The translations under genes and the position numbers were made by a program. A stretch of 13,580 bases of DNA, from contig CASDHD010000026.1 in NCBI GenBank assembly GCA_949280095.1, positions 1 to 13,580 of the forward strand, read 5' to 3'. The stretch's first letter is position 1. Every line of letters starts with the position of its first letter. The notes beneath the pieces are model-generated. The model had not been told where the DNA came from. It made no database searches and saw only the letters and a list, made by a program, of their open reading frames with translations. Below, piece after piece: positions 1 through 7,740 of this stretch. The DNA is from an uncultured Bacilli bacterium (GTDB lineage: Bacteria; Bacillota_I; Bacilli_A; RF39; UBA660).

Positions 1-11
1 TCTCACCTCCT
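1..11 (-). promoter_or_regulatory. Shine-Dalgarno of a gene starting off the left edge
   Basis: Read on the minus strand this is AGGAGGTGAGA, a near-perfect anti-16S match. A start codon would follow within a few bases, beyond the window. It shows that another minus-strand gene lies immediately downstream of the 323-aa gene. The AT-rich 40 bases before it contain a TAATAT (-10-like) but no convincing -35. The identity of the gene cannot be seen. Confidence 0.6.
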
Positions 12-59
12 ACTTATATTATTAAACGCAAATTTGTAATTTCCTTTTTTTAGAGTTGA

Positions 60-91
60 AAAAAGACAAAATTTTAAAAAATTGTCTTTTT
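60..91 (-). terminator. Intrinsic terminator overlapping the stop codon of the 323-aa gene
   Basis: On the minus strand, AAAAAGACAA (91-82) pairs with TTGTCTTTTT (69-60) around an A/T loop, a 10-bp stem ending in a U-rich arm. The gene's TAA (76-74) lies in the loop, so the last codons form the 5' arm. The stem is nearly symmetric and could also work on the plus strand. Confidence 0.65.
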
Positions 92-1045
92 CTTCGTAAA
101 CTCCTTATATTTATCTTTTAAAGAATCTCGATAATCAATTTTATCGATATGTTGTTCGTATTCTTTTACCCATTCCGAAATTAATTCTAATTCTTCCAGT
201 TTTTCTAATAAAATAAATTCCTTGACTTCATGATCCGATTCTACATAGTTTTTTTGGTAATAATCTATACCATCTTCGACTTCATCAAGCAAACAATAAA
301 TTTCAACTACACATTCTACATTCTCATTTAAATTTTCTGTTATCACAAATTTTTCATGATAATTTTTAGCATTCTTCAATTTTCCAATTAAAATCACAAT
401 GTTATTTTTCAAAAACTCAATTGCTTTTCTTTTCATATTTACTGTTCTAAGATTACTAATGAATATTTGAAACATTCCATATGAGAGTTCATAAGGATCT
501 TTTAAAACGTCTAATAATTTAATACATTTCTTTAAATCTTCTTCTGTTTCATTATTACTAAGAATTCTTTTCATTATAACATCATAATATTCTGTTTGAG
601 ACACACCCAACGCTCTAAAAGTATCCCAATTAACAAATAATAGTCGATTAGAACCTATACTCAGTCTCTTAAAAATTTCAATAAGTAATTCCGTAGCATT
701 GGCTCCATCAAATGTCTCAGGTAAAATCGCATTTAATTCTTTATAATAGCGTTTTACTTTAAATCTCCAAGAACTTCTTTCTTTTTTTGAAATTACTTTA
801 TTTGGCATTTCATAATACCCAGCATCCACACAGTTTAAAAAATAGACTATTTCCTTTTTTAAAGTTTCGAAATCTTGTACTTCTAACTTTTTAGCTTGTT
901 TTTTACTCACATCTTTAATAAAATCATCAATAGCATATTCTTCCTTCTTAGCCTTTGACACTCTTTTATATAATTCCACGATGATTTCCTGAAGTTCTTT
1001 ATTATCATATCTACTTATTTCTTTTCTTAATTCACTCACTAACAT
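74..1045 (-). CDS. Hypothetical 323-aa helical protein
   Basis: I do not recognise this family. The product is 323 aa, rich in Lys, Glu and hydrophobics in patterns typical of helices. It has no signal peptide, no transmembrane segment and no cysteine or nucleotide-binding motif. Residues 1-60 are strongly charged. A basic aromatic patch lies near residues 90-105 (RSSWRFKVKRYYKEL). The C-terminal half (about 170-310) reads like stacked helix pairs with acidic ends, so a TPR-like helical-repeat fold is possible but unproven. The ATG at 1045 is preceded by AGAGGTAG (1058-1051), five to six bases upstream. It lies 78 bases after ftsW on the same strand and may be read through from it. Its 3' end is closed by the hairpin at 60-91. 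A cytosolic soluble protein is the only inference I would make. Confidence 0.75.
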   Translation of the reverse strand: MLVSELRKEISRYDNKELQEIIVELYKRVSKAKKEEYAIDDFIKDVSKKQAKKLEVQDFETLKKEIVYFLNCVDAGYYEMPNKVISKKERSSWRFKVKRYYKELNAILPETFDGANATELLIEIFKRLSIGSNRLLFVNWDTFRALGVSQTEYYDVIMKRILSNNETEEDLKKCIKLLDVLKDPYELSYGMFQIFISNLRTVNMKRKAIEFLKNNIVILIGKLKNAKNYHEKFVITENLNENVECVVEIYCLLDEVEDGIDYYQKNYVESDHEVKEFILLEKLEELELISEWVKEYEQHIDKIDYRDSLKDKYKEFTKKKTIF

Positions 1046-1123
1046 ATTGACTACCTCTTTTATTTATAATTTTCATACAAAACCTCTTACTAGATTTATG
1101 ATGCCACAATAATTTCACTTTAT

Positions 1124-2284
1124 CTACAAACTTGCCATTTCTCGTTTTAACTTCGCATGCTTATTTTCATACGCCACTCGCTGAACAACAAAAAGCATCA
1201 AAATCAAATTAATTGTAAAACTTCCTCCATATGTTAAGAATGGAATTGGAACTCCTGTCAAAGGAATAAGTGCCAAAATACCCATTAAATTAACAAGCAA
1301 ATGAAGAAGAATAAAAGCAAATGTCCCATAACACAAAATCATATTTCGCACATTACCTTTAGCATCTTTAGCAATCTTTAAAACACGATACAAAATGAAA
1401 ACATAACCTAGTAAAACGACAATCCCTACAATCGCACCTAACTCTTCTACCAATATTGGAAAAATAAAATCAGTATGCGCTTCTGGTAAATACAAATATT
1501 TTTGCGTAGAATTACCTAGTCCTACTCCAAGCAATCCACCGTTATGAATAGCAATAAAACCGTTACACACTTGGTATCCTGTCTCTTCCATATATCTAGA
1601 ACAAGGACTTTTAAATTCAAGGCGACTAAGTTGTCTAGAGTTTAAAATACTTGCACCACTATATAATAATGCACAACCTAAAATAAGGACAGCAACACCC
1701 ATAACTTTAAATAGTTTAAGTTGATTTTTTTTATCAAAAGGAACCGTTAAGAATATCAAGAATACAATTCCTCCTATAATGAGTGCTCCACCTAAATCGG
1801 GTTGCATAGCAACAAGAACAAAAATAACTCCCCCAACGGCTAACGGAATTAAATTATAATACAAATTACTATTTTTCTTCTTCGAACTTTTTCCATAAAA
1901 CACAGCCATGTAAAGAATTAAAATGGACTTAGAAAACTCAGCAGGTTGTAAATTAAAAAAACCTAAATCGTACCAACTTTGTGCTCCATTTGTAATCATA
2001 TCATAAAAGAAAAGACCAACTAAGGAAGCAACAACACCTACAATTAATACCGGAGTAAACAACTTATATCTTGATGTTTTTATATTTAAAACAAGATAGA
2101 TTCCAACTACAAAAGAAAATACTAAAAAAATAATTTGACGAATAAAAAAATAATAAGAAGAAACTTTATATCTTAAAACCGCCGAAACACTAGAAGCACT
2201 TAAAATCATGACGAGTCCTAAAATAGAATAAATGACCATCATCAAAAATAAAGGAATATCGATTTTTGCAAGAAGTTTTTTCAT
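1124..2284 (-). CDS. ftsW: FtsW/SpoVE-type peptidoglycan glycosyltransferase (SEDS family)
   Basis: A SEDS-family polytopic membrane protein of 386 aa with about ten hydrophobic segments. The family polymerises lipid II into glycan strands, with a class B PBP, at the septum (FtsW) or side wall (RodA). Diagnostic stretches are the N-terminal LSASSVSA segment, NGAQSW, FFNLQPAEFSKS, QPDLGGAL, GGLLGVGLGNSTQKYLYL followed by PEAHTDFIF with the conserved acidic residue, EELG, and near the C terminus TGVPIPFLTYGGS. The PEAHTDFIF and PFLTYGGS blocks favour FtsW/SpoVE over RodA. The start is set at the ATG of 2284, with AGGTG at 2295-2291. An in-frame GTG nine bases earlier lies inside that site and is less likely. 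The loop before GGLLG carries two cysteines, about twelve residues apart, that are not typical of the family. The gene is divergent from the yjcZ-like gene. Confidence 0.92.
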   Translation of the reverse strand: MKKLLAKIDIPLFLMMVIYSILGLVMILSASSVSAVLRYKVSSYYFFIRQIIFLVFSFVVGIYLVLNIKTSRYKLFTPVLIVGVVASLVGLFFYDMITNGAQSWYDLGFFNLQPAEFSKSILILYMAVFYGKSSKKKNSNLYYNLIPLAVGGVIFVLVAMQPDLGGALIIGGIVFLIFLTVPFDKKNQLKLFKVMGVAVLILGCALLYSGASILNSRQLSRLEFKSPCSRYMEETGYQVCNGFIAIHNGGLLGVGLGNSTQKYLYLPEAHTDFIFPILVEELGAIVGIVVLLGYVFILYRVLKIAKDAKGNVRNMILCYGTFAFILLHLLVNLMGILALIPLTGVPIPFLTYGGSFTINLILMLFVVQRVAYENKHAKLKREMASL

Positions 2285-2301
2285 GTTCCTCACCTATTAT
2301 C

Positions 2302-2331
2302 ATCATACCATAAAATAGAAGATTTTTTGAA
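2302..2331 (-). promoter_or_regulatory. Promoter of ftsW
   Basis: Minus-strand TTCAAA (2331-2326), 18-base spacer, then TATGAT (2307-2302) preceded by TGG as an extended -10. Transcription would begin near 2295, only about ten bases before the start codon and right at the Shine-Dalgarno. The -35 matches four of six positions. Confidence 0.5.
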
Positions 2332-2426
2332 AAAATATAGAAACTAGACATCGTTTAGGTAATTTCAAGTAGCATTTTTCTAAAATTCAAATAAACTATA
2401 TTAGATACATAAAGGAGGTATAATAT

Positions 2427-2627
2427 ATGTATTATTACGGAAATAACGGCTACTATAATGCAGGTTATGGAGCTGGATATGGAAGTGCTCCTTGTTGTGG
2501 AAATACTGGCTATGCTGGATACACTTCTGGCTACGGTATTGGTGGAGCTATATGGATTGTCCTATTCATACTTCTTATCATCATCATTGGTGCAGGATGG
2601 AATTGGGGCAATAACTATAACAACTAG
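2427..2627 (+). CDS. YjcZ-like tiny membrane protein
   Basis: A 66-aa protein in two parts. Residues 1-38 are a Gly/Tyr-rich tail with repeated GYGxGY-type units and a CC pair (SAPCCGNTGY). Residues about 39-58 form a single hydrophobic helix (GGAIWIVLFILLIIIIGAGW). The chain ends in NWGNNYNN. This layout matches the YjcZ/tiny-TM Bacillota family, small single-span proteins often linked to sporulation in Bacillus; the role here is unknown. The start codon follows a textbook AAAGGAGG (2412-2419) with good spacing. A terminator begins inside the stop codon, so it is probably a single-gene transcript. A second frame over the same bases is a shadow without a ribosome binding site. Confidence 0.82.
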   Translation: MYYYGNNGYYNAGYGAGYGSAPCCGNTGYAGYTSGYGIGGAIWIVLFILLIIIIGAGWNWGNNYNN

Positions 2628-2649
2628 GAAGTTTCATCTTCCTTTTTTT
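2626..2649 (+). terminator. Intrinsic terminator of the yjcZ-like gene
   Basis: AGGAAG (2626-2631) pairs with CTTCCT (2638-2643) around TTTCAT, followed by six more T. The stem begins inside the TAG stop codon (2625-2627). Confidence 0.75.
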
Positions 2650-2690
2650 GTGATTTTTTGATAGAATAAGGTCGAAAGAAAGGGATTTTT

Positions 2691-3242
2691 ATGGAATTAC
2701 CAAATATTACAATTTTAGATGAAAAGGATAAACGATTACGACTTATAAGTAAAGAGGTAACGTTTCCATTAACAGAAGAAGATAAAAAAAATATCAAATA
2801 TATGCTAGATTATTTAAAGATTAGTCAAATAGAAGAATGGCGTGAAAAATACAATTTACGTGCTGGCATGGGTCTTTCTTATATACAAATTGGTATTCCT
2901 AAAAGAATTTTTGTAGTCGTAGATGAAGTTGAAGAAAATAAGTTTGAAAATTATATTCTTATCAATCCTAAAATCATTAGCAATAGTGAAGAATTAATAT
3001 ATGTCGGCGAAGGTGAAGGATGCTTAAGTGTAAATCGTGAAGTAGAAGGAATTGTACCTAGATACGCTAGAATTACTGTAAGTGCTCAAAATATGGAAGG
3101 AAAACCATTTACCATACGTGTTCGTGAAGATTTATCCATTGCCTTCCAACATGAAATGGACCATTTAAACGGTATTCTTTTCATTGATAAAATTGATCCT
3201 AAAAACCCTTATAAAAACGCAAATAACATGAGAGAAATTTAA
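2691..3242 (+). CDS. def: Peptide deformylase
   Basis: This metalloenzyme removes the N-formyl group from nascent proteins at the ribosome. The product is 183 aa, the usual size for type 2 deformylases of Gram-positive bacteria. Motif 2 is intact (EGCLS, metal ligand Cys111), and so is motif 3 (QHEMDH, ligands His154 and His158 with catalytic Glu155). Motif 1, normally G-x-G-hydrophobic-A-A-x-Q, reads GMGLSYIQ (59-66): the glycines and Gln66 remain but the Ala-Ala pair is Ser-Tyr. The loop from 75 to 105 is of type 2 length. The ATG at 2691 follows AAAGGG about eight bases upstream. It lies 41 bases after the preceding terminator, so it probably has its own promoter; TAGAAT (2662-2667) is a possible -10 without a clear -35. 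No methionyl-tRNA formyltransferase gene is adjacent. Confidence 0.93.
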   Translation: MELPNITILDEKDKRLRLISKEVTFPLTEEDKKNIKYMLDYLKISQIEEWREKYNLRAGMGLSYIQIGIPKRIFVVVDEVEENKFENYILINPKIISNSEELIYVGEGEGCLSVNREVEGIVPRYARITVSAQNMEGKPFTIRVREDLSIAFQHEMDHLNGILFIDKIDPKNPYKNANNMREI

Positions 3243-3272
3243 AAGAACTTTACATTATCTAAAACATTTTAA

Positions 3273-3341
3273 GCGAGATACTAAGTTTAGTGCTTGCCAT
3301 ATTGTGTAAGCACCATCCTTTTTAAGGGTGGTGTTATTTTT
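3273..3341 (+). terminator. Structured terminator element after def
   Basis: A rho-independent terminator: CACCATCC (3311-3318) pairs with GGGTGGTG (3326-3333), one G-U pair, followed by TTATTTTT. Just upstream is a second hairpin in which GCGAG (3273-3277) pairs with CTTGC (3293-3297), enclosing ACTA/TAGT. A third pairing, GTGCTT (3290-3295) with AAGCAC (3308-3313), would exclude both. The simplest role is termination of def, about 70 bases after its stop. The competing folds leave open a small regulatory RNA. Confidence 0.65.
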
Positions 3342-3377
3342 AATTTTACTTTTCATAATTCAACCACCACCTAGAGT

Positions 3378-3469
3378 TTAATCAAATGGGATTAACAAAG
3401 TTATTATCTCAAAAAGCAACAAATAAAAATATTTTTTTAAGAGATATCGTATTTATCCACTTTTTTCAT
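3378..3469 (-). pseudogene. Possible remnant of a tiny gene with a frameshift
   Basis: On the minus strand AAGGAGG (3487-3481) precedes ATG at 3469 by eleven bases. The frame reads MKKVDKYDIS and stops at 3437. One base out of register it continues as LKKYFYLLLFEIITLLIPFD to a TAA at 3380-3378, so a single-base loss would restore a 30-residue product with a hydrophobic C-terminal half. Such short frames arise easily by chance. The strong ribosome binding site is the main reason to list it. No family is recognised. Confidence 0.25.
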
Positions 3470-3684
3470 ACAATCACTTTCCTCCTTATTTGAATTTTAA
3501 GCAACAAACACAACCATTTTTATGTCTCACGAGTTCAATATATAACAAGAAAAAACAAAGGCAAGTTGCAAATGCCCTAAATTGTAAGGCAAAAATAACA
3601 AATTAAACTTCAATTAACAAAAGAAAAGTCCAATTTACAAATCGAACTCAATTTTCTTAAAATTAGTAAAAATTTAATTTTTAG

Positions 3685-4743
3685 TTATAATGTAAAATCG
3701 TCATAGTCTAAATCATATTGATAATCCATTAAATGTAACAATTCTTCTAAAACATCAATTCGTTCTTGTACATCTGTTGCATTAATAGCCTGTTCTATTT
3801 TTAAATTAAAAGCATCTATATCTTCTCCACACAACATAGGATAATTTTCTCTCAATACTCCAAGTAAAATAAAATAACAATACTCTTTGTCCAAAGAATT
3901 TTTCAATAACATATCTTCAACTTTATAAACCCAATGATTCAAGTGAACCAATCTATTTAATATTTCAACTTCATTTTTCATTTTTATATTCTGTTTTTCT
4001 TCTACTTTTTCCTCTATATTATAATTATAATCCCATTTATAGCCTATCATATTAAATAAAAGTTTTAAAGATTCATCCATATTCTCGCTAGAACAAATTG
4101 CATTTAAAAATAAAGAACGAAATTCCACAGATGGCAATTCCATTTTATATTGTTCCTGCGCATAAACAGGATTCGAATATAAATCATACACTTTTAAAAA
4201 ATGAATAGAAGGAAGATTATACATTAATTCATATGCACTGCGAATCCAACCTAAAAGTTCATAATAATAAAGCTTTTTGCTATCGCTGTTAGCACCTTTA
4301 TATTTTACTAAAACCGGATAAATCCTTTCAATAGCAACACTAGATAGTTTGCCATTACTTTTAAGCCAATCACATGAAAAAACTTGTTTTTTGTAATCTT
4401 CCACTGATAATTTATAAGCTTCTGCTAAATAATCACTGTCTTTTCTTACTATACCTGTGTTAAAAATAGATTCATAGTAAAAATTAAAATTATTCATTTG
4501 TCTTACAATATCTTTTTTTAAATTTTCATTAGAAATAAAAGTTGTTTCTGTATGAATACCATCAATCAATTGTGACTTTTTTATAGTTTTCCCTACCTCA
4601 GTAATTACAAAAACATCTAAATCGCTCGAATTTGTAAAATGATTAGTAGTTCTACTCCCATAAAAAATAACAACCAAATTATTTTTATCTTCTAAAATAT
4701 TTGTCTCCTCACAATATCTTTCAATAAGCTCATTAATACCCAC
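3685..4743 (-). CDS. Nucleotidyltransferase-domain protein (Pol beta / MNT superfamily)
   Basis: A 352-aa protein with an N-terminal nucleotidyltransferase domain. The core motif reads FYGSRTTNHFTNSSDLDVFV, with Gly29-Ser30 and the metal-binding acids Asp41 and Asp43. Glu66 (TETTFI) is a good candidate for the third carboxylate. Residues about 110-230 form an all-helical region like the substrate-binding half of aminoglycoside adenylyltransferases, and 240-352 are further helices rich in acidic residues. Superfamily members transfer nucleotides to drugs, proteins or tRNA; the acceptor here cannot be told. The start is GTG at 4743, chosen because AAGGAGG (4757-4751) lies seven bases upstream. 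That site sits in a terminator-like hairpin. It is the third gene after rnc and smc, 42 bases beyond smc, where many Bacillota have ftsY. No HEPN or antitoxin partner is visible. Confidence 0.82.
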   Translation of the reverse strand: MGINELIERYCEETNILEDKNNLVVIFYGSRTTNHFTNSSDLDVFVITEVGKTIKKSQLIDGIHTETTFISNENLKKDIVRQMNNFNFYYESIFNTGIVRKDSDYLAEAYKLSVEDYKKQVFSCDWLKSNGKLSSVAIERIYPVLVKYKGANSDSKKLYYYELLGWIRSAYELMYNLPSIHFLKVYDLYSNPVYAQEQYKMELPSVEFRSLFLNAICSSENMDESLKLLFNMIGYKWDYNYNIEEKVEEKQNIKMKNEVEILNRLVHLNHWVYKVEDMLLKNSLDKEYCYFILLGVLRENYPMLCGEDIDAFNLKIEQAINATDVQERIDVLEELLHLMDYQYDLDYDDFTL

Positions 4744-4744
4744 T

Positions 4745-4770
4745 AAAAAACCTCCTTAATTCAAGGAGAT
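4745..4770 (-). promoter_or_regulatory. Hairpin combining terminator shape with the nucleotidyltransferase RBS
   Basis: On the minus strand ATCTCCTT (4770-4763) pairs with AAGGAGGT (4757-4750), eight pairs with one T-G, around GAATT, followed by TTTTT and A and then the GTG start. The 3' arm is the complete Shine-Dalgarno, and the hairpin plus T-run has the form of an intrinsic terminator 16 bases after the smc stop. It should lower expression of the last gene, by termination, by hiding the RBS, or both. Confidence 0.6.
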
Positions 4771-4785
4771 ACTTTATCACACTTT

Positions 4786-7728
4786 TCACACATTTTCAAG
4801 TTTTACACTTACAATTTTACTAACACCTGATTCTTGCATCGTTATTCCATACAAAGTATCAGCATATTCCATTGTTCTTTTCTTATGAGTAATCAAAATA
4901 AATTGACTATTCTTCTTATACTCTTGTAAATACTTACCAAAAGCATCGACATTTGCTTCATCTAAAGCAGCTTCTACCTCATCTAATACGCAAAATGGAA
5001 CCGTTTTTACATTTAAAACCGCAAATAATAATGATATTGCTGTTAATGTTTTTTCTCCACCACTTAATAATCCAATAGAGTTCAATTTCTTTCCAGGAGG
5101 TTCTGCAACAATTTCAATTCCTGTCTCCAAAATATTCTCTGGCTCTGTTAAAGTAAGCATTCCATTTCCACCTTTAAATAGTTTTCTAAAGACTTTCTTA
5201 AATTCTTCACTAATTAAGGTAAATGTTTTACTAAACTTTTCAATCATAATCGTATCCATTTCTTCAATGATACTTAATAAATTAGCACTTGCATTTTCCA
5301 AATCTTCTTTTTGATGTTGCAAAAATTCATATCTCGTACTTACACGTTCATACTCTTCAATCGCAAAAACATTAACTTCTCCTAAACGAGCAATCTCTGC
5401 TTTTAAACTAGCAACCTTTGTTTTTGCAACACTAATATCCATTTCTAAAACATAAGACAATTTCGCTTGCTCATACGTCAAATTATAATTCTCATTTAAC
5501 GTCAGCAATAAATTATCCAACTTAATATCTAATTTTCCAAGACTTATCTCTTTATTTTTCAAATCATTTTGCAAACGATTATAATTGCTATTTTTTTCTC
5601 GATACATTTTTTCTAACTCATCAATTTCACCAACTAACGCATTTTTCTCATCTTTTAATTTTGTTAAATTACTTTCGATAATATTTTTACTATTCTCAGC
5701 TTCATTTAATTCATCCATCAATACAAGCAACTTTTCATCAACATGACCATCTTTTAAAGCATTTGAGCCCTCTAGTTCCTTAGAGAGTTCCATTTGTTTT
5801 TGCTTCTTTGCCTCCAAAAGACGAGACTTATCTTGAATATTCTCTTTAATATTAATAACACTTCTATTTAGCTCTTCTTCTTTCTCACTCAACATTTGTA
5901 AATTTTTATCAAAATCATCAAGTTCTTGCTTCCATTTCGTATTTTCTTCTTCTTTTTTTTCTATTTCTTTTTTCATCATTTCTAAATTTTGCTTATCTTT
6001 TAATGCACTATTTTCATTTTTCATAGTTCCACCTGTTAAAGAACCACCTGCATGCATAATTTCACCGTCTAAGCTAACAATACGAAACTTATACTCTAAA
6101 AGTTTTCCAACCTCGTTTAAAACATCAATATTCTCTACAACTAAAACATTTCCCAATTGATTTTTAATCACATTTTCATAAGTTTTATCATACATTACTA
6201 AATCAGAAGCAACACCTATAAATCCTTTAACCTTTTGAGCACTTTCTAAAACACGCTCAAATATTGTTTTTTCTTTAATAATATTAAGCGGAAAAAAGGT
6301 AGCCCTTCCAAGTTTATTCTCTTTTAAAAAGGAAATACAATCTTTTGCTACACGTTCATTTTCAACCACAACAAAATGACTACTTGCTCCAAGAGCAACA
6401 TCAATCGCATTTACATACATATCAGGAATTTCAATTAACTTTCCAATTGTATTAATAACCCCCTTTAAACGCACATTATTTAGCACATTTTTAACAGCTA
6501 TAGGCATTTTCGAATCACTTGCAATAGAGCTTTCCAAAATTTCTTTTTTGCTATTTAACACAAACAACTCCTGCATATTTCCTTGGTACTTACTATGCAT
6601 TCCATTTCTTTTGATCTTCAAAAAACTTACATTTTCATTTACATCTCGTAAGCTTTCTTCTTCTTTTTTTAGTGAATCTACCAAATGTTTTCCTTCATTT
6701 TCAAGCAATTTAATTCCCTTATCCAGTTCTAAAATTTCTTCCTTTAAGCGAACTATATTATTGTCCACATCACTAATGTTTCCTGCAAGTTTTTTTCTTT
6801 CTGTATACATGATCTTATCATTTTGCAAATTCACAAAACGACTAGTAGCCTCTAACAATTTCTGATTAGTTTCACTAATACTTTCTTCCAAACGAATACT
6901 CTTTAACTTTAAGGCTTCTAAATGCGATGCATCATCACTACTCTCTGTATCGCTCTCTAAAATGTGTGTATTTAAATCTTCAATCTCACTCTTTAAAGCG
7001 GTATATGTAGTATTAAGCGCTGTAATTTCTTCCGTAATGGAAGCAATTTCAATATTCTTAAGTTCTTCTTTCAAACCCAAATACTTCCTAGCATTTTCAC
7101 TTTGTTCTTTTAATGGGTTTAAATTCACTTTTAATTCCTCAATAATTAAATTAACTTTATCAATATTTTCTTTGGTTTTATCTAACTTTCTTAGACTTTC
7201 TTCTTTTCGTTTTTTATATTTTAAAACACCAGCAGCTTCTTCAAAAATGACACGACGTTCTAAAGGTTTACTATTTACAATGGACTCTATACTACCTTGA
7301 CTAATAATATTAAAAGAATCATTTCCAGCACCTGTATCCAGAAACAAATCCGTAATATCTTTCAAACGAACACGCGCTCCATTAATGAAATATTCACTTT
7401 CTCCACTACGATATAAAACACGTTTAACTTCAATTTCTGTCATATCGCTTTTTAAATATCCGTCACTATTATCAAACGTTAAAGAAACTTCTGCACGCGT
7501 TGCCCCTCCTCGTGATTTAGACCCAGCAAAAATGATATCACTCATTGCATTTGAACCACGAAGACTTTTTACAGATTGTTCCCCTAAAACCCAACGAATT
7601 GCATCCACAATATTGGATTTTCCACTTCCATTAGGTCCTACAACACAAGTAATATTATTATCAAGAACAATATTAGTTTTATCTGCAAAAGACTTAAAAC
7701 CATTCGCTTTAATACTTTTTAAATACAT
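4786..7728 (-). CDS. smc: Chromosome partition/condensation ATPase SMC
   Basis: SMC dimerises and, with ScpA and ScpB, extrudes DNA loops to organise and segregate the chromosome. All parts are visible in the 980 aa: Walker A GPNGSGKS (31-38) followed by NIVDAIRWVLGEQ; a first coiled-coil arm (about 170-410); a hinge domain (about 415-567) ending in GGSLTGG; a second arm (about 571-830); the ABC signature LLSGGEKTLTA (887-897); and Walker B with PFCVLDEVEAALDE (catalytic Glu917). The usual Bacillota length is near 1190 aa, so both arms are shorter than usual. The ATG at 7728 follows AGGAGG (7742-7737), which overlaps the rnc stop codon, with only 12 bases between the genes. The pair is therefore cotranscribed and probably translationally coupled. 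The stop is TGA (4788-4786). Confidence 0.97.
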   Translation of the reverse strand: MYLKSIKANGFKSFADKTNIVLDNNITCVVGPNGSGKSNIVDAIRWVLGEQSVKSLRGSNAMSDIIFAGSKSRGGATRAEVSLTFDNSDGYLKSDMTEIEVKRVLYRSGESEYFINGARVRLKDITDLFLDTGAGNDSFNIISQGSIESIVNSKPLERRVIFEEAAGVLKYKKRKEESLRKLDKTKENIDKVNLIIEELKVNLNPLKEQSENARKYLGLKEELKNIEIASITEEITALNTTYTALKSEIEDLNTHILESDTESSDDASHLEALKLKSIRLEESISETNQKLLEATSRFVNLQNDKIMYTERKKLAGNISDVDNNIVRLKEEILELDKGIKLLENEGKHLVDSLKKEEESLRDVNENVSFLKIKRNGMHSKYQGNMQELFVLNSKKEILESSIASDSKMPIAVKNVLNNVRLKGVINTIGKLIEIPDMYVNAIDVALGASSHFVVVENERVAKDCISFLKENKLGRATFFPLNIIKEKTIFERVLESAQKVKGFIGVASDLVMYDKTYENVIKNQLGNVLVVENIDVLNEVGKLLEYKFRIVSLDGEIMHAGGSLTGGTMKNENSALKDKQNLEMMKKEIEKKEEENTKWKQELDDFDKNLQMLSEKEEELNRSVINIKENIQDKSRLLEAKKQKQMELSKELEGSNALKDGHVDEKLLVLMDELNEAENSKNIIESNLTKLKDEKNALVGEIDELEKMYREKNSNYNRLQNDLKNKEISLGKLDIKLDNLLLTLNENYNLTYEQAKLSYVLEMDISVAKTKVASLKAEIARLGEVNVFAIEEYERVSTRYEFLQHQKEDLENASANLLSIIEEMDTIMIEKFSKTFTLISEEFKKVFRKLFKGGNGMLTLTEPENILETGIEIVAEPPGKKLNSIGLLSGGEKTLTAISLLFAVLNVKTVPFCVLDEVEAALDEANVDAFGKYLQEYKKNSQFILITHKKRTMEYADTLYGITMQESGVSKIVSVKLENV

Positions 7729-7740
7729 ACGTTTTTCCTC

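Larger units (their letters stand above)
3243..3684. other. Gene-poor stretch between def and the nucleotidyltransferase
   Basis: These 442 bases separate convergent def and nucleotidyltransferase genes. They hold the structured terminator at 3273-3341, a minus-strand AAGGAGG (3487-3481) in front of a short broken reading frame (3469-3378), and a minus-strand 33-codon frame (3356-3255) that runs through the terminator. The rest (about 3490-3680) is A-rich. It contains short inverted repeats (GGCA/TGCC around 3560-3577) and a minus-strand TATATT that could be a -10. No full-length gene is visible on either strand. Confidence 0.6.

Noticed and set aside
2458..2661. Second plus-strand frame over the yjcZ-like gene
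   Set aside because: The Gly/Tyr-rich frame has a perfect ribosome binding site and a family match; this shifted frame has neither.
3490..3680. CRISPR-like spaced short repeats (CAATT-type) in the A-rich stretch
   Set aside because: The repeats are only a few bases long, irregularly spaced and explained by base composition.
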